DNA of 10,021 nucleotides from Methylomonas sp. (lineage in GTDB: Bacteria; Pseudomonadota; Gammaproteobacteria; Methylococcales; Methylomonadaceae): the NCBI GenBank assembly GCA_026988195.1, contig JALSLS010000366.1:1-10021 (forward strand). The letters are read 5' to 3'. The notes under the pieces were generated by a model. It worked only from the letters and a program-made list of their open reading frames with translations, was not told the DNA's origin and ran no database searches. The translations under genes and the position numbers were made by a program. Shown one piece after another: positions 1 through 6,347 of the stretch (positions within the stretch are counted from its first letter, which is position 1; each line of letters opens with the position of its first letter).

Positions 1-14
1 TGGCTTTTTTATCC

Positions 15-76
15 CTGCTCAAACCATCTCAATCGTTACGTAGCTGGCTATGCGCCTCTTGAGATAGTTTGATCAG
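15..76. repeat. Long imperfect inverted repeat (potential hairpin/cruciform)
   Basis: The arm at 15-32 matches the reverse complement of 59-76 at 16 of 18 positions. The 26-nt spacer contains a smaller palindrome, TAGC-TG-GCTA, at 41-50. No T-tract follows, so it is not a classical terminator. A 'GGCTTTTTT' run at 3-10 could be the tail of a terminator for a gene left of the window, but its stem would lie mostly outside. The structure may be a REP/MITE-like element or a structured leader of the downstream gene. The sequence does not distinguish these. Confidence 0.55.
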
Positions 77-97
77 AAACAAAAAATCTGCGCAATC

Positions 98-127
98 TGG
101 GTGGGTTATTTATTGCCAGTTGCCTAA
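98..127 (+). repeat. Short dispersed repeat, copy 1
   Basis: The segment contains TTTATTGCCAGTTGCCT and is preceded by a G-rich GGGTGGG. A closely similar segment lies at 9146-9180, and a third, more divergent one in inverted orientation lies at 5271-5301. All three lie between genes. The copies were recognised by eye, and the family's boundaries and genome-wide abundance are unknown. It sits just upstream of the bacteriohemerythrin ribosome binding site and may be part of its 5' UTR. Confidence 0.5.
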
Positions 128-153
128 TTATAAAAACAACTTGGAGAAAAGAT

Positions 154-549
154 ATGTCTTTAATTACTTGGACTGAAGCACAGCATGGTACAAAAGTAGG
201 TTTCATTGATACAGAACACAAAGAACTTTTTGATTTGTTGAATAAAGTTTATGACGATGCAACAGGTGGTGCGGCACGTTCTCAAGTTGGTGATTCATTA
301 GATGCATTGATAACGTTTGTGGTAAATCATTTTGCACATGAAGAGAAAGAAATGATTGCCGCAAATTACGATGCTTATGACGCACATAAAGAAGAACATA
401 CAAAACTATTAGAAGTTTGTGGTGGTTTGCAAACTGCATTTCATGCAGGTGAAGCAGAAGTTACCGTAGAAGTTGCTACTATGGTTAAAGATTGGTTGGA
501 CAGCCATATTCCAACTTTTGATGCCGCAACTGCTAGTGCACTCGGTTAA
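154..549 (+). CDS. Bacteriohemerythrin (single-domain O2-binding protein)
   Basis: This 131-residue protein is a four-helix-bundle, non-heme di-iron oxygen carrier or storage protein of the cytoplasm. The full ligand set of the family is visible: His22 (in TEHKELF), His59 and Glu63 (HFAHEEKEM), His78 and His82 (HKEEH), and His118 and Asp123 (SHIPTFD). The length is that of a free-standing bacteriohemerythrin, with no attached sensor or signalling domain. The ATG start is supported by GGAG at 143-146, seven bases upstream. The gene is monocistronic, followed by a strong terminator and then by the cytochrome oxidase operon. In Methylococcus capsulatus a homologue supplies O2 to particulate methane monooxygenase. 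Here supply of O2 to the neighbouring oxidase is only an inference from position. The family assignment is secure. Confidence 0.95.
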   Translation: MSLITWTEAQHGTKVGFIDTEHKELFDLLNKVYDDATGGAARSQVGDSLDALITFVVNHFAHEEKEMIAANYDAYDAHKEEHTKLLEVCGGLQTAFHAGEAEVTVEVATMVKDWLDSHIPTFDAATASALG

Positions 550-570
550 AGGTAAAAGTTTTAGTTTCTT

Positions 571-608
571 AAAAAAGGCCTGTAAATCTTTTACAGGCCT
601 TTTTTTTT
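571..608 (+). terminator. Rho-independent terminator after bacteriohemerythrin
   Basis: A perfect stem pairs AAAAAAGGCCTGTAAA (571-586) with 590-605 around a 3-nt TCT loop, and the GC-containing core is followed by a continuous T run to 608. It lies 22 bp past the stop codon and separates this gene from the cox operon. The A-tract on the left would also allow function on the opposite strand. Confidence 0.93.
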
Positions 609-808
609 GCCATAAGGAAAGGTAATCAAGTAAAACTCTCTGGAATAGAAAACCTTGATAGGGTAGAATTAGTAAGTTAATTCAAAAAAAATAATGGCTA
701 TTAATGAATAGTCATAGAAAGGCTTTGTTTTAAATTTAGGAAAAGCCTTTATATCATTATAAAAAAATAACGCATACAAGTTTATAACTACAAACAGGAG
801 GCTTCTCC
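609..808 (+). promoter_or_regulatory. Leader/promoter region of the cox operon with two hairpins
   Basis: This 200-bp stretch has no gene and must hold the promoter of the coxB operon, since a strong terminator lies just upstream. Two consecutive inverted repeats are visible. ATGGCTATT (694-702) pairs with AATAGTCAT (707-715) with one G-U pair. AAAGGCTTT (718-726) pairs perfectly with AAAGCCTTT (742-750) around a 15-nt loop. A weak -35-like TTGATA lies at 655-660, but no convincing -10 partner was found, so no promoter is called precisely. The region is very A/T-rich. The repeats could be operators or a folded 5' UTR. Confidence 0.45.
796..801 (+). promoter_or_regulatory. Strong Shine-Dalgarno deciding the coxB GTG start
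   Basis: A full AGGAGG lies seven bases before a GTG codon at 809. This near-perfect ribosome binding site supports GTG rather than a downstream ATG as the coxB start. It is the strongest one seen in the window, consistent with high translation of the first subunit gene. Confidence 0.85.
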
Positions 809-1960
809 GTGATAAAAACAAAGCAACTATTCGCTGCGCTCACCCTAATGATCTTAGGTCTGAGCTCTGCCCATGCGGATTACACTCTCAATCTAATGCA
901 GGGGGTTACAGAACTCAGTAATGATGTCTACGATCTTCATATGTGGGTTCTATGGATCTGCATAGTCATTGGTATTGCCGTATTCGGTACTATGTTCTAT
1001 TCAATTTACTATCATCGTAAATCAATGGGGCACAAGGCTGAACAGTTCCATGAAAGTACAACCGTAGAGATTATTTGGACAATCATTCCAACCGTTATTT
1101 TAATCGCAATGGCAATTCCTGCGACTAAATTAATGTTAGAAATGGATGATATTCAAGACTCTGATATGACCATTAAAGTCACCGGTTGGCAGTGGAAATG
1201 GGAATATGAATACATGGATAATGGCATTCATTTTTTCAGTACTTTGGATGAAGCAAGTAATAAAGCTCGTCAAATAAATTCAGGTATTGATCCTCGATCT
1301 GTACCGCATTATCTATTAAATGTTGATAAGCCTTTAGTTGTGCCGATAAATACAAAAATTCGTTTTTTATTTACTGCAGCAGATGTTATTCATTCATGGT
1401 GGGTGCCTGATCTAGGTTGGAAAAAAGATACGGTTCCTGGGTTTATAAATGAAGCATGGACTTCGGTAGAAAAGGCGGGGACTTATCGTGGTCAATGTAC
1501 TGAACTTTGTGGTAAAGATCATGGGTTTATGCCTATTGTCGTGATCGCTATGGAAAAAGAAGATTATGACGAGTGGGTTATAGAACAAAAAGGGGAAGCA
1601 TTAGCAGAAGCAAATGCAGCAGAAAAAGAGTGGACTGCTGATGAATTGATTGCTAAAGGTGAAACTGTTTATACCAATAACTGTGCGTCTTGTCATATGG
1701 CTGATGGGGCTGGAATAGCGGGGACTTTTCCAGCAATCACTGCAAGTACAATTGTGACAGGCGATATGAATGCGCAACTTGACTTACTGATGAGTGGAAA
1801 AGGGATGATGCCTGCTTTTGGTCAAATGCTAAGTGCAGTTGATTTTGCGGCAGTATCAACCTTTATCCGTAATGGCTTAGGAAATAAGGTGGGAGATTTA
1901 ATTCAACCATCAGCTATTAAAGCTAAACAGTCGGCGTTGCCAGAAGATGAAGACGAATAG
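809..1960 (+). CDS. coxB: Cytochrome c oxidase subunit II with C-terminal cytochrome c domain
   Basis: This 383-residue subunit accepts electrons from cytochrome c through CuA at the periplasmic face of the aa3-type oxidase. An N-terminal signal sequence ends near SSAHA (residues 19-23). Two membrane helices follow at about 45-66 and 87-108, then the cupredoxin domain. CuA ligands are visible: His195 (VIHSWW), Cys230, Glu232 and Cys234 (CTELC), His238 and Met241. A fused class I cytochrome c occupies about 275-360, with heme motif CASCH (Cys292, Cys295, His296) and a candidate axial Met at 333/334 (GMMPAF). This 'c-tailed' subunit II is common in Gammaproteobacteria. The GTG start follows an ideal AGGAGG. 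It is the first gene of the operon, 59 bp before coxA. Translation of both functional domains is intact and nothing suggests degeneration. Confidence 0.97.
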   Translation: MIKTKQLFAALTLMILGLSSAHADYTLNLMQGVTELSNDVYDLHMWVLWICIVIGIAVFGTMFYSIYYHRKSMGHKAEQFHESTTVEIIWTIIPTVILIAMAIPATKLMLEMDDIQDSDMTIKVTGWQWKWEYEYMDNGIHFFSTLDEASNKARQINSGIDPRSVPHYLLNVDKPLVVPINTKIRFLFTAADVIHSWWVPDLGWKKDTVPGFINEAWTSVEKAGTYRGQCTELCGKDHGFMPIVVIAMEKEDYDEWVIEQKGEALAEANAAEKEWTADELIAKGETVYTNNCASCHMADGAGIAGTFPAITASTIVTGDMNAQLDLLMSGKGMMPAFGQMLSAVDFAAVSTFIRNGLGNKVGDLIQPSAIKAKQSALPEDEDE

Positions 1961-2019
1961 TCGTTACGTTAAATTTTCTTCGGTCTAATCTTTCAAATAT
2001 TATTATAGAGGTATTAAGT

Positions 2020-3633
2020 ATGTCTGCTGCAACAGCTGAACATGATGATCATCACGATCACGGCCCTGAAAAGGGTCTACTAAGGTGGATAGTGACCACC
2101 AACCATAAAGATATTGGTACATTGTATTTAATCTTCGCGCTTGCCATGTTTTTTGTGGGTGGAACCATGGCTTTGATTATTCGTACAGAGCTTTTTGAAC
2201 CTGGTATGCAATTTGTAGATCCTCAGTTCTTTAACTCGATGACCACTATGCATGCATTAGTGATGGTGTTTGGTGCGGTTATGCCTGCTTTTGTTGGTTT
2301 GGCTAACTGGATGATACCCATGATGATTGGTGCGCCAGATATGGCGTTACCACGCATGAATAACATGAGTTTCTGGATGTTGGTTGCGGGTGTGTTATTA
2401 CTAGCAAGTACCTTATTCATGGAAGGTGGAGCGCCTGCTTCAGGTTGGACTTTATATCCACCTTTAGTACTGCAAACAGGTAGTGCCTTACCTTTTGCTA
2501 TCTTCTCTGTACATCTATTAGGTATTTCATCAATTATGGGGGCGATTAACATTATCGCAACTATTTTTAATATGCGTGCCCCTGCAATGACATTAATGAA
2601 AATGCCATTGTTTGTCTGGACATGGTTAATTACAGCATTCTTGTTAATCGCGATTATGCCGGTATTTGCTGGCGCGGTAACCATGTTATTAACTGATCGC
2701 TTCTTCGATACTAGTTTCTTCGATGCGGCCGGTGGTGGTGATCCTGTGCTTTATCAACATATTTTCTGGTTCTTCGGACATCCTGAAGTATATGTAATGA
2801 TTTTGCCAACATTTGGTGTAGCATCAACAATTATTCCTGTCTTTGCTCGTAAGCCTTTGTTTGGTTATTCATCAATGGTTTATGCAACAGCAGCGATTGC
2901 TTTCCTTTCATTTATTGTTTGGGCGCATCACATGTTTACAGTGGGAATGCCAATGGCAGGTGAGTTGTACTTTATGTATGCCACTATGCTGATTGCGATT
3001 CCAACCGGTGTGAAAATATTTAACTGGACGGCAACCATGTGGAAAGGGTCGATGACTTTTGAAGCCCCCATGTTATTTTCTATTGCCTTTGTAGTCTTGT
3101 TTACATTAGGTGGGTTTACTGGCTTGATGATGGCTTTAGCCCCTGTTGATTTTCAGTATCATGATACTTATTTTATTGTTGCCCATTTTCATTACACCTT
3201 GGTACCTGCCTCTGTTTTTATTTTGATGGCAGCGGGTTACTTCTGGTTACCTAAATGGACAGGTAATATGTATGATGAAAAATTAGCAAAATTACATTTT
3301 TGGTTATCAGCAGTTTCTGTAAATATTCTTTTCTTTCCACAACACTTTTTAGGTTTAGCGGGCATGCCTCGTCGTATTCCTGATTATGCAGTACAGTTTG
3401 CTGATTGGAATATGATTTCTAGTATTGGAGCTTTTATTTATGGACCTAGTCAGTTGATATTCGTTTATATTGTTTATAAAACAATTAAAGGAGGAACAGG
3501 TGAAAAGGTGACTGATGAAGTTTGGGAAGGTGCTAAAGAGCAAAGTTTAGAGTGGACTTTACCTTCTCCTGCTCCTTATCACACATTTTCTACTCCACCA
3601 AAAGAAGTACCCACTATGAGTACTGGTAGGTAG
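2020..3633 (+). CDS. coxA: Cytochrome c oxidase subunit I (aa3-type, A1 family)
   Basis: This 537-residue catalytic subunit reduces O2 to water and pumps protons across the inner membrane. It has the twelve-helix heme-copper oxidase core. Visible residues are low-spin heme ligands His78 (TTMHAL) and His391, high-spin heme ligand His389 (VAHFHY), and CuB ligands His254 (GHPEVY, with the cross-linking Tyr258) and His303-His304 (AHHMF). The D-channel Asp107 (APDMALPR), the pumping Glu256 and the K-channel Lys332 (TGVKIFNW) are all present, which makes this a canonical A1-type pump. The short N-terminal extension is His/Asp-rich (residues 8-15). ATG is preceded by AGAGG at 2007-2011. A perfect hairpin lies 17 bp after its stop, before the next operon genes. 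Whether heme A, O or B fills it depends on heme synthesis genes, discussed under the CtaA-FtsY entry. Confidence 0.98.
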   Translation: MSAATAEHDDHHDHGPEKGLLRWIVTTNHKDIGTLYLIFALAMFFVGGTMALIIRTELFEPGMQFVDPQFFNSMTTMHALVMVFGAVMPAFVGLANWMIPMMIGAPDMALPRMNNMSFWMLVAGVLLLASTLFMEGGAPASGWTLYPPLVLQTGSALPFAIFSVHLLGISSIMGAINIIATIFNMRAPAMTLMKMPLFVWTWLITAFLLIAIMPVFAGAVTMLLTDRFFDTSFFDAAGGGDPVLYQHIFWFFGHPEVYVMILPTFGVASTIIPVFARKPLFGYSSMVYATAAIAFLSFIVWAHHMFTVGMPMAGELYFMYATMLIAIPTGVKIFNWTATMWKGSMTFEAPMLFSIAFVVLFTLGGFTGLMMALAPVDFQYHDTYFIVAHFHYTLVPASVFILMAAGYFWLPKWTGNMYDEKLAKLHFWLSAVSVNILFFPQHFLGLAGMPRRIPDYAVQFADWNMISSIGAFIYGPSQLIFVYIVYKTIKGGTGEKVTDEVWEGAKEQSLEWTLPSPAPYHTFSTPPKEVPTMSTGR

Positions 3634-3650
3634 TTGTTAAACTAAACAGA

Positions 3651-3680
3651 TACTTTACCCTTATTATGAAGGGTAAAGTA
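3651..3680 (+). promoter_or_regulatory. Perfect intercistronic hairpin after coxA
   Basis: TACTTTACCCTT (3651-3662) pairs without mismatch with 3669-3680 around a 6-nt ATTATG loop. No T-run follows, and a ribosome binding site (AGGTGA, 3683-3688) starts almost at once. It is therefore more likely an mRNA-stabilising or attenuating element between coxA and the assembly genes than a full terminator. Confidence 0.7.
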
Positions 3681-3692
3681 TTAGGTGATAAA

Positions 3693-3794
3693 ATGGATAC
3701 AAGAAAAAAAAATATTCTGACAGCAGTTATTTTAATTACTATAGCCGCAACCATTTATGTGTTTGCAGTAATAAGAGTTATGGGCTATGAGTGA
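3693..3794 (+). CDS. Small single-TM protein between coxA and ctaG (putative oxidase small assembly protein)
   Basis: A 33-codon frame encodes a basic N-terminus (MDTRKKN), one hydrophobic segment at about residues 8-27, and a short IRVMGYE tail. It starts at ATG after AGGTGA (3683-3688). Its stop overlaps the ctaG start by 8 bp (3787-3794), suggesting translational coupling. Many beta- and gammaproteobacteria encode a similarly short 'cytochrome oxidase small assembly protein' at exactly this place, with the same basic-then-hydrophobic plan. The assignment rests on position and architecture, because a peptide this short gives little sequence evidence. The frame is open nine codons further upstream to an ATG at 3666, but that codon lies in the hairpin loop and has no ribosome binding site. 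Confidence 0.7.
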   Translation: MDTRKKNILTAVILITIAATIYVFAVIRVMGYE

Positions 3795-4335
3795 TGGGGT
3801 AGAGCAAAAAAATACTAAACTTGTTTATAAGTTGGTATTTATTGTTCTTGCTATGTTTGGTTTTGGCTATGCTTTAGTGCCGCTTTACGATGTGTTTTGT
3901 GATATTACAGGGCTAAATGGTAAAACAGCCTCTGAGGCTACTGTTGATGAAGTTTATGAGGTTGATCTTAATAGGGAAATAACCATTGAGTTTATTACCT
4001 CTTTGCCTAAATCAACACCAACCATGGAATTTCGTGCTGAAAAAAATAAGATAAAAGTTCACCCTGGGCAATATTATACGGTGAACTTTTATGCTAAAAA
4101 TAAAACCGATAAAATAATGGTTTCTAGAGCGGTTCCGAGTGTTACTCCAGGGCTTGCTGCTGAATATTTAAAGAAAACTGAGTGTTTTTGTTTTACGGAG
4201 CAAACATTCGAACCTAATGAGGTTAAACTTATGCCTGTTCGTTTTGTTATTGATCCAGAGCTTCCAAAGAAATATAAAACAGTGACACTTGCATATACTT
4301 TTTTTGATAATACTGAGAAATCAGTAAAAAAATAA
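3787..4335 (+). CDS. ctaG: Cytochrome c oxidase assembly protein CtaG/Cox11
   Basis: This 182-residue copper chaperone inserts CuB into subunit I. A single N-terminal membrane helix (about residues 12-32) anchors a periplasmic immunoglobulin-like domain. Family signatures are present: VPLYDVFCDITGLNGKT with Cys38 just after the helix, and the copper-binding ECFCF motif with Cys133 and Cys135, followed by the conserved FTEQ. Its length is normal for the family. The start overlaps the preceding small ORF by 8 bp, and coxC follows 13 bp downstream. It lies between subunits I and III, the usual proteobacterial arrangement. No defect is visible. Confidence 0.96.
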   Translation: MSDGVEQKNTKLVYKLVFIVLAMFGFGYALVPLYDVFCDITGLNGKTASEATVDEVYEVDLNREITIEFITSLPKSTPTMEFRAEKNKIKVHPGQYYTVNFYAKNKTDKIMVSRAVPSVTPGLAAEYLKKTECFCFTEQTFEPNEVKLMPVRFVIDPELPKKYKTVTLAYTFFDNTEKSVKK

Positions 4336-4348
4336 CAGGGGTAGCGGT

Positions 4349-5215
4349 ATGTCTACAAATGATGCTTATTACATTCCAAATAAGGCTATTTGGCCGATAA
4401 TTGGTACATTAGGTCTTTTGACCACTTTAGTTGGCTTTGCTAACTACCTAAATGGTAGTGCTGCGGGTTCAACTTTTATGATTATTGGGTTGGTGATTTT
4501 TATAATGATGCTAGCGGGCTGGTTTTCATTACAGGCCGCTGAAAGTGAATCAGGTATGTATAACCATGGGGTGGGGATTTCTTATCGTATGGGAATGATG
4601 TGGTTTATTTTCTCAGAAATCATGTTTTTTGCTGTTTTCTTTGGTACATTATTTTACACGCGTAACCTTTCTATGGATTGGTTGGCAGGTATAGGTGATG
4701 GTCCAGGCCGGTCAACAGCAATGTTATGGCCTGATTTTCAAGCTGTTTGGCCAACAAATGGACCCGGTAATATTGGTGGTGAATTTGAAGAAATGGGGGC
4801 TTTTGGTCTGCCGTTATTGAATACTATCTTGCTTTTAACCAGCGGTATAACATGTACTTGGGCGCATCATGGCTTATTAGCAAAAAATCGTGACCAATTA
4901 ATTAAAGGTCTAATAGCAACGGTTACTTTGGGTTTTTTGTTTGTTGGTTTTCAGGCGATTGAGTATTACGAAGCCTATCATGACATGGGGTTGACTTTAG
5001 GGTCGGGTGTTTATGGTTCAACATTTTTTATGCTAACGGGGTTTCATGGCTTTCACGTTTGTGTAGGTGCAATCATGTTATCAGTGGTTCTTTTTCGTAG
5101 TTGGAAAGGGCACTTTACACCAGAAAATCACTTTGCATTTGAAGGTGCTGCTTGGTACTGGCACTTTGTTGATGTGGTATGGTTGGGGCTGTTTATCTTT
5201 GTTTATATTTTATAA
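4349..5215 (+). CDS. coxC: Cytochrome c oxidase subunit III
   Basis: This 288-residue integral membrane subunit of the aa3 oxidase has seven predicted helices. It stabilises subunit I and helps sustain proton uptake rather than binding redox cofactors. Visible family motifs are FIFSEIMFF with conserved Glu90, GLPLLNTILLLTSG in the middle, the GFHGFHV segment, and the C-terminal WYWHFVDVVWLGLF. A loop of about 50 residues between helices (about 108-155) has GDGPG and LWPDFQAVWP, as in gammaproteobacterial versions. AGGGG at 4337-4341, seven bases upstream, supports the ATG. It is the last gene of the structural operon and is followed 15 bp later by a strong terminator. Confidence 0.97.
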   Translation: MSTNDAYYIPNKAIWPIIGTLGLLTTLVGFANYLNGSAAGSTFMIIGLVIFIMMLAGWFSLQAAESESGMYNHGVGISYRMGMMWFIFSEIMFFAVFFGTLFYTRNLSMDWLAGIGDGPGRSTAMLWPDFQAVWPTNGPGNIGGEFEEMGAFGLPLLNTILLLTSGITCTWAHHGLLAKNRDQLIKGLIATVTLGFLFVGFQAIEYYEAYHDMGLTLGSGVYGSTFFMLTGFHGFHVCVGAIMLSVVLFRSWKGHFTPENHFAFEGAAWYWHFVDVVWLGLFIFVYIL

Positions 5216-5230
5216 ATAACATATAAACTC

Positions 5231-5267
5231 AAAAAAAGCGCAGTCGTTATGATTGCGCTTTTTTTTT
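5231..5267. terminator. Bidirectional Rho-independent terminator between coxC and the DUF2909 gene
   Basis: A7-AGCGCAGTC-type stem (from 5231) pairs with GATTGCGCT-T8 (to 5267) around a GTTAT loop, with one G-T wobble. A-tract on the left and T-tract on the right allow termination in both directions. This fits the convergent arrangement of coxC (plus) and the gene at 5316-5576 (minus). Confidence 0.92.
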
Positions 5268-5270
5268 GCC

Positions 5271-5301
5271 TAAGGAACGTGCAACAAATAACCCAGCCAC
5301 C
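5271..5301 (-). repeat. Short dispersed repeat, copy 3 (inverted, divergent)
   Basis: Read on the minus strand, this segment resembles the copies at 98-127 and 9146-9180. The plus strand shows AGG-AACGTGCAACAAATAACCC, against AGGCAACTTGCAATAAACAAACC for the reverse complement of the 9146 copy. It directly follows a terminator. An adjoining small palindrome, CAGCCA-CCTTAC-TGGCTG, lies at 5294-5311, and CCTAAGG occurs on both sides (5269-5275 and 5315-5321). Similarity is approximate and judged by eye. Confidence 0.4.
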
Positions 5302-5315
5302 TTACTGGCTGTTAC

Positions 5316-5576
5316 CTAAGGTATTTGGGGAGCGGTATTTAGTTGTTTTTGCATTAGCATTCTTGCTCCAATACCTTCAGGTTTAATCATCCCCGTCACT
5401 AAAGCAATATAAAGAGCAATAAATAATAAAATTGATATACCAATTCTATAAGAAAGAGCTTTAACTGTTTTTGCTGAATCTTGTTGGTCTTTACGAATAA
5501 CGAGATGGAAAAGGGCTAAGCCAAGACTAAACAGAATAAACAGAAATACTACAATAAAAATAATTTTGATAGGCAT
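5316..5576 (-). CDS. DUF2909 twin transmembrane protein
   Basis: An 86-residue membrane protein with two hydrophobic helices (about 4-24 and 44-63). A charged cytoplasmic segment, IRKDQQDSAKTVKALSYRIG, separates them. This two-helix plan with a basic TVKALSYRIGIS stretch matches the DUF2909 family. Such a gene is regularly found inverted between coxC and SURF1 in gammaproteobacterial oxidase clusters. The function is unknown, and the conserved location suggests a link with oxidase assembly. No good ribosome binding site is visible. It is divergent from SURF1 with only 48 bp between the starts, so both promoters must share that gap or overlap coding sequence. Its 3' end faces the bidirectional terminator. 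Confidence 0.85.
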   Translation of the reverse strand: MPIKIIFIVVFLFILFSLGLALFHLVIRKDQQDSAKTVKALSYRIGISILLFIALYIALVTGMIKPEGIGARMLMQKQLNTAPQIP

Positions 5577-5624
5577 AGCTAAGAATGAATATAGTGGAAG
5601 TTATGAATAGAGTAATATAAAAAC

Positions 5625-6347
5625 ATGAAATTAACTATCGCTAAAACACAATTCCAATTGAGTCCTTTTTCTATTTCCTTGTACTTAGTTTTACTGGTTT
5701 GCCTAATCTCTCTTGGTTTTTGGCAACTGGATCGTGCAGAACAAAAGGAAGAGCTTATAAATCAACAACAGCTATCATTCGATAAAACCGTGTTGAACTT
5801 AACCCCAACGACTGATTTAAAACAAGTCAGGTATAGAAAAATAAAAATATCGGGACATTATGTGTCAGATAAACAATACCTTATCGATAATCAAATTGTG
5901 AATGGTCGGGTTGGTTATTTTGTGATGACCCCTTTTAAAATGGATAAGATTAATAAATTAGTATTGGTCAATAGGGGGTGGGTTGAGCTTAATAAAGATC
6001 GCCGTATATTACCTGAAATAACCATCGATAATGTAAAACGAACGATTACAGGCAGAATTAATCATTTTCCTGTTGTTGGTATTCGGCTTGCTGGAGCTGA
6101 AATTCCGACTAAAGGCTGGCCTTCTGTTGTGCAAGTTGTAGATTCAGGGGGGTTATCAGAAAAACTAGGCTTTCCATTATTTCCTTTTCAAGTTGAACTC
6201 GATAAGACCATGAATGATGGCTATAGTCGCGACTGGAAAAAAAAATCAATCATGCCTCCTGAAAAACATATTGCTTATGCCGTACAATGGTTCGGATTAG
6301 CGCTAACCTTAACTGTATTATTTTTTGGATTTAGTAAAAAAAAGTAA
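5625..6347 (+). CDS. SURF1 family protein (oxidase / heme a insertion factor)
   Basis: This 240-residue inner-membrane protein has two terminal helices (about 15-33 and 217-236) flanking a periplasmic domain, the standard SURF1 topology. Signature segments are GFWQLDRA (31-38) right after helix 1, IDNQIVNGRVGYFVMTP, VLVNRGWV, and PEKHIAYAVQWFGLA leading into helix 2. In Paracoccus and Rhodobacter, SURF1 homologues assist delivery of heme a to subunit I. The ATG has no clear Shine-Dalgarno sequence. The stop is directly abutted by the next start (TAA-ATG), so translation of the following gene is probably coupled. It is the first gene of the plus-strand assembly operon. Confidence 0.93.
   Translation: MKLTIAKTQFQLSPFSISLYLVLLVCLISLGFWQLDRAEQKEELINQQQLSFDKTVLNLTPTTDLKQVRYRKIKISGHYVSDKQYLIDNQIVNGRVGYFVMTPFKMDKINKLVLVNRGWVELNKDRRILPEITIDNVKRTITGRINHFPVVGIRLAGAEIPTKGWPSVVQVVDSGGLSEKLGFPLFPFQVELDKTMNDGYSRDWKKKSIMPPEKHIAYAVQWFGLALTLTVLFFGFSKKK

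Noticed and set aside
203..439. 78-codon minus-strand frame inside bacteriohemerythrin
   Set aside because: Shadow of a gene with all seven iron ligands in the plus frame; no motif or ribosome binding site.
655..683. Candidate sigma-70 promoter starting with TTGATA upstream of coxB
   Set aside because: The hexamer at the expected -10 spacing (TAATTC) is a poor match, so no precise promoter is claimed.
2041..2064. His/Asp-rich N-terminus of CoxA as a possible metal-binding tag
   Set aside because: Short His-rich N-termini are common in gammaproteobacterial CoxA proteins; nothing here points to a special role.
2223..2684. 153-codon open frame on the minus strand inside coxA
   Set aside because: It lies antisense to the conserved helix-rich core of coxA, whose residues are all accounted for. 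Its translation shows no family motif.
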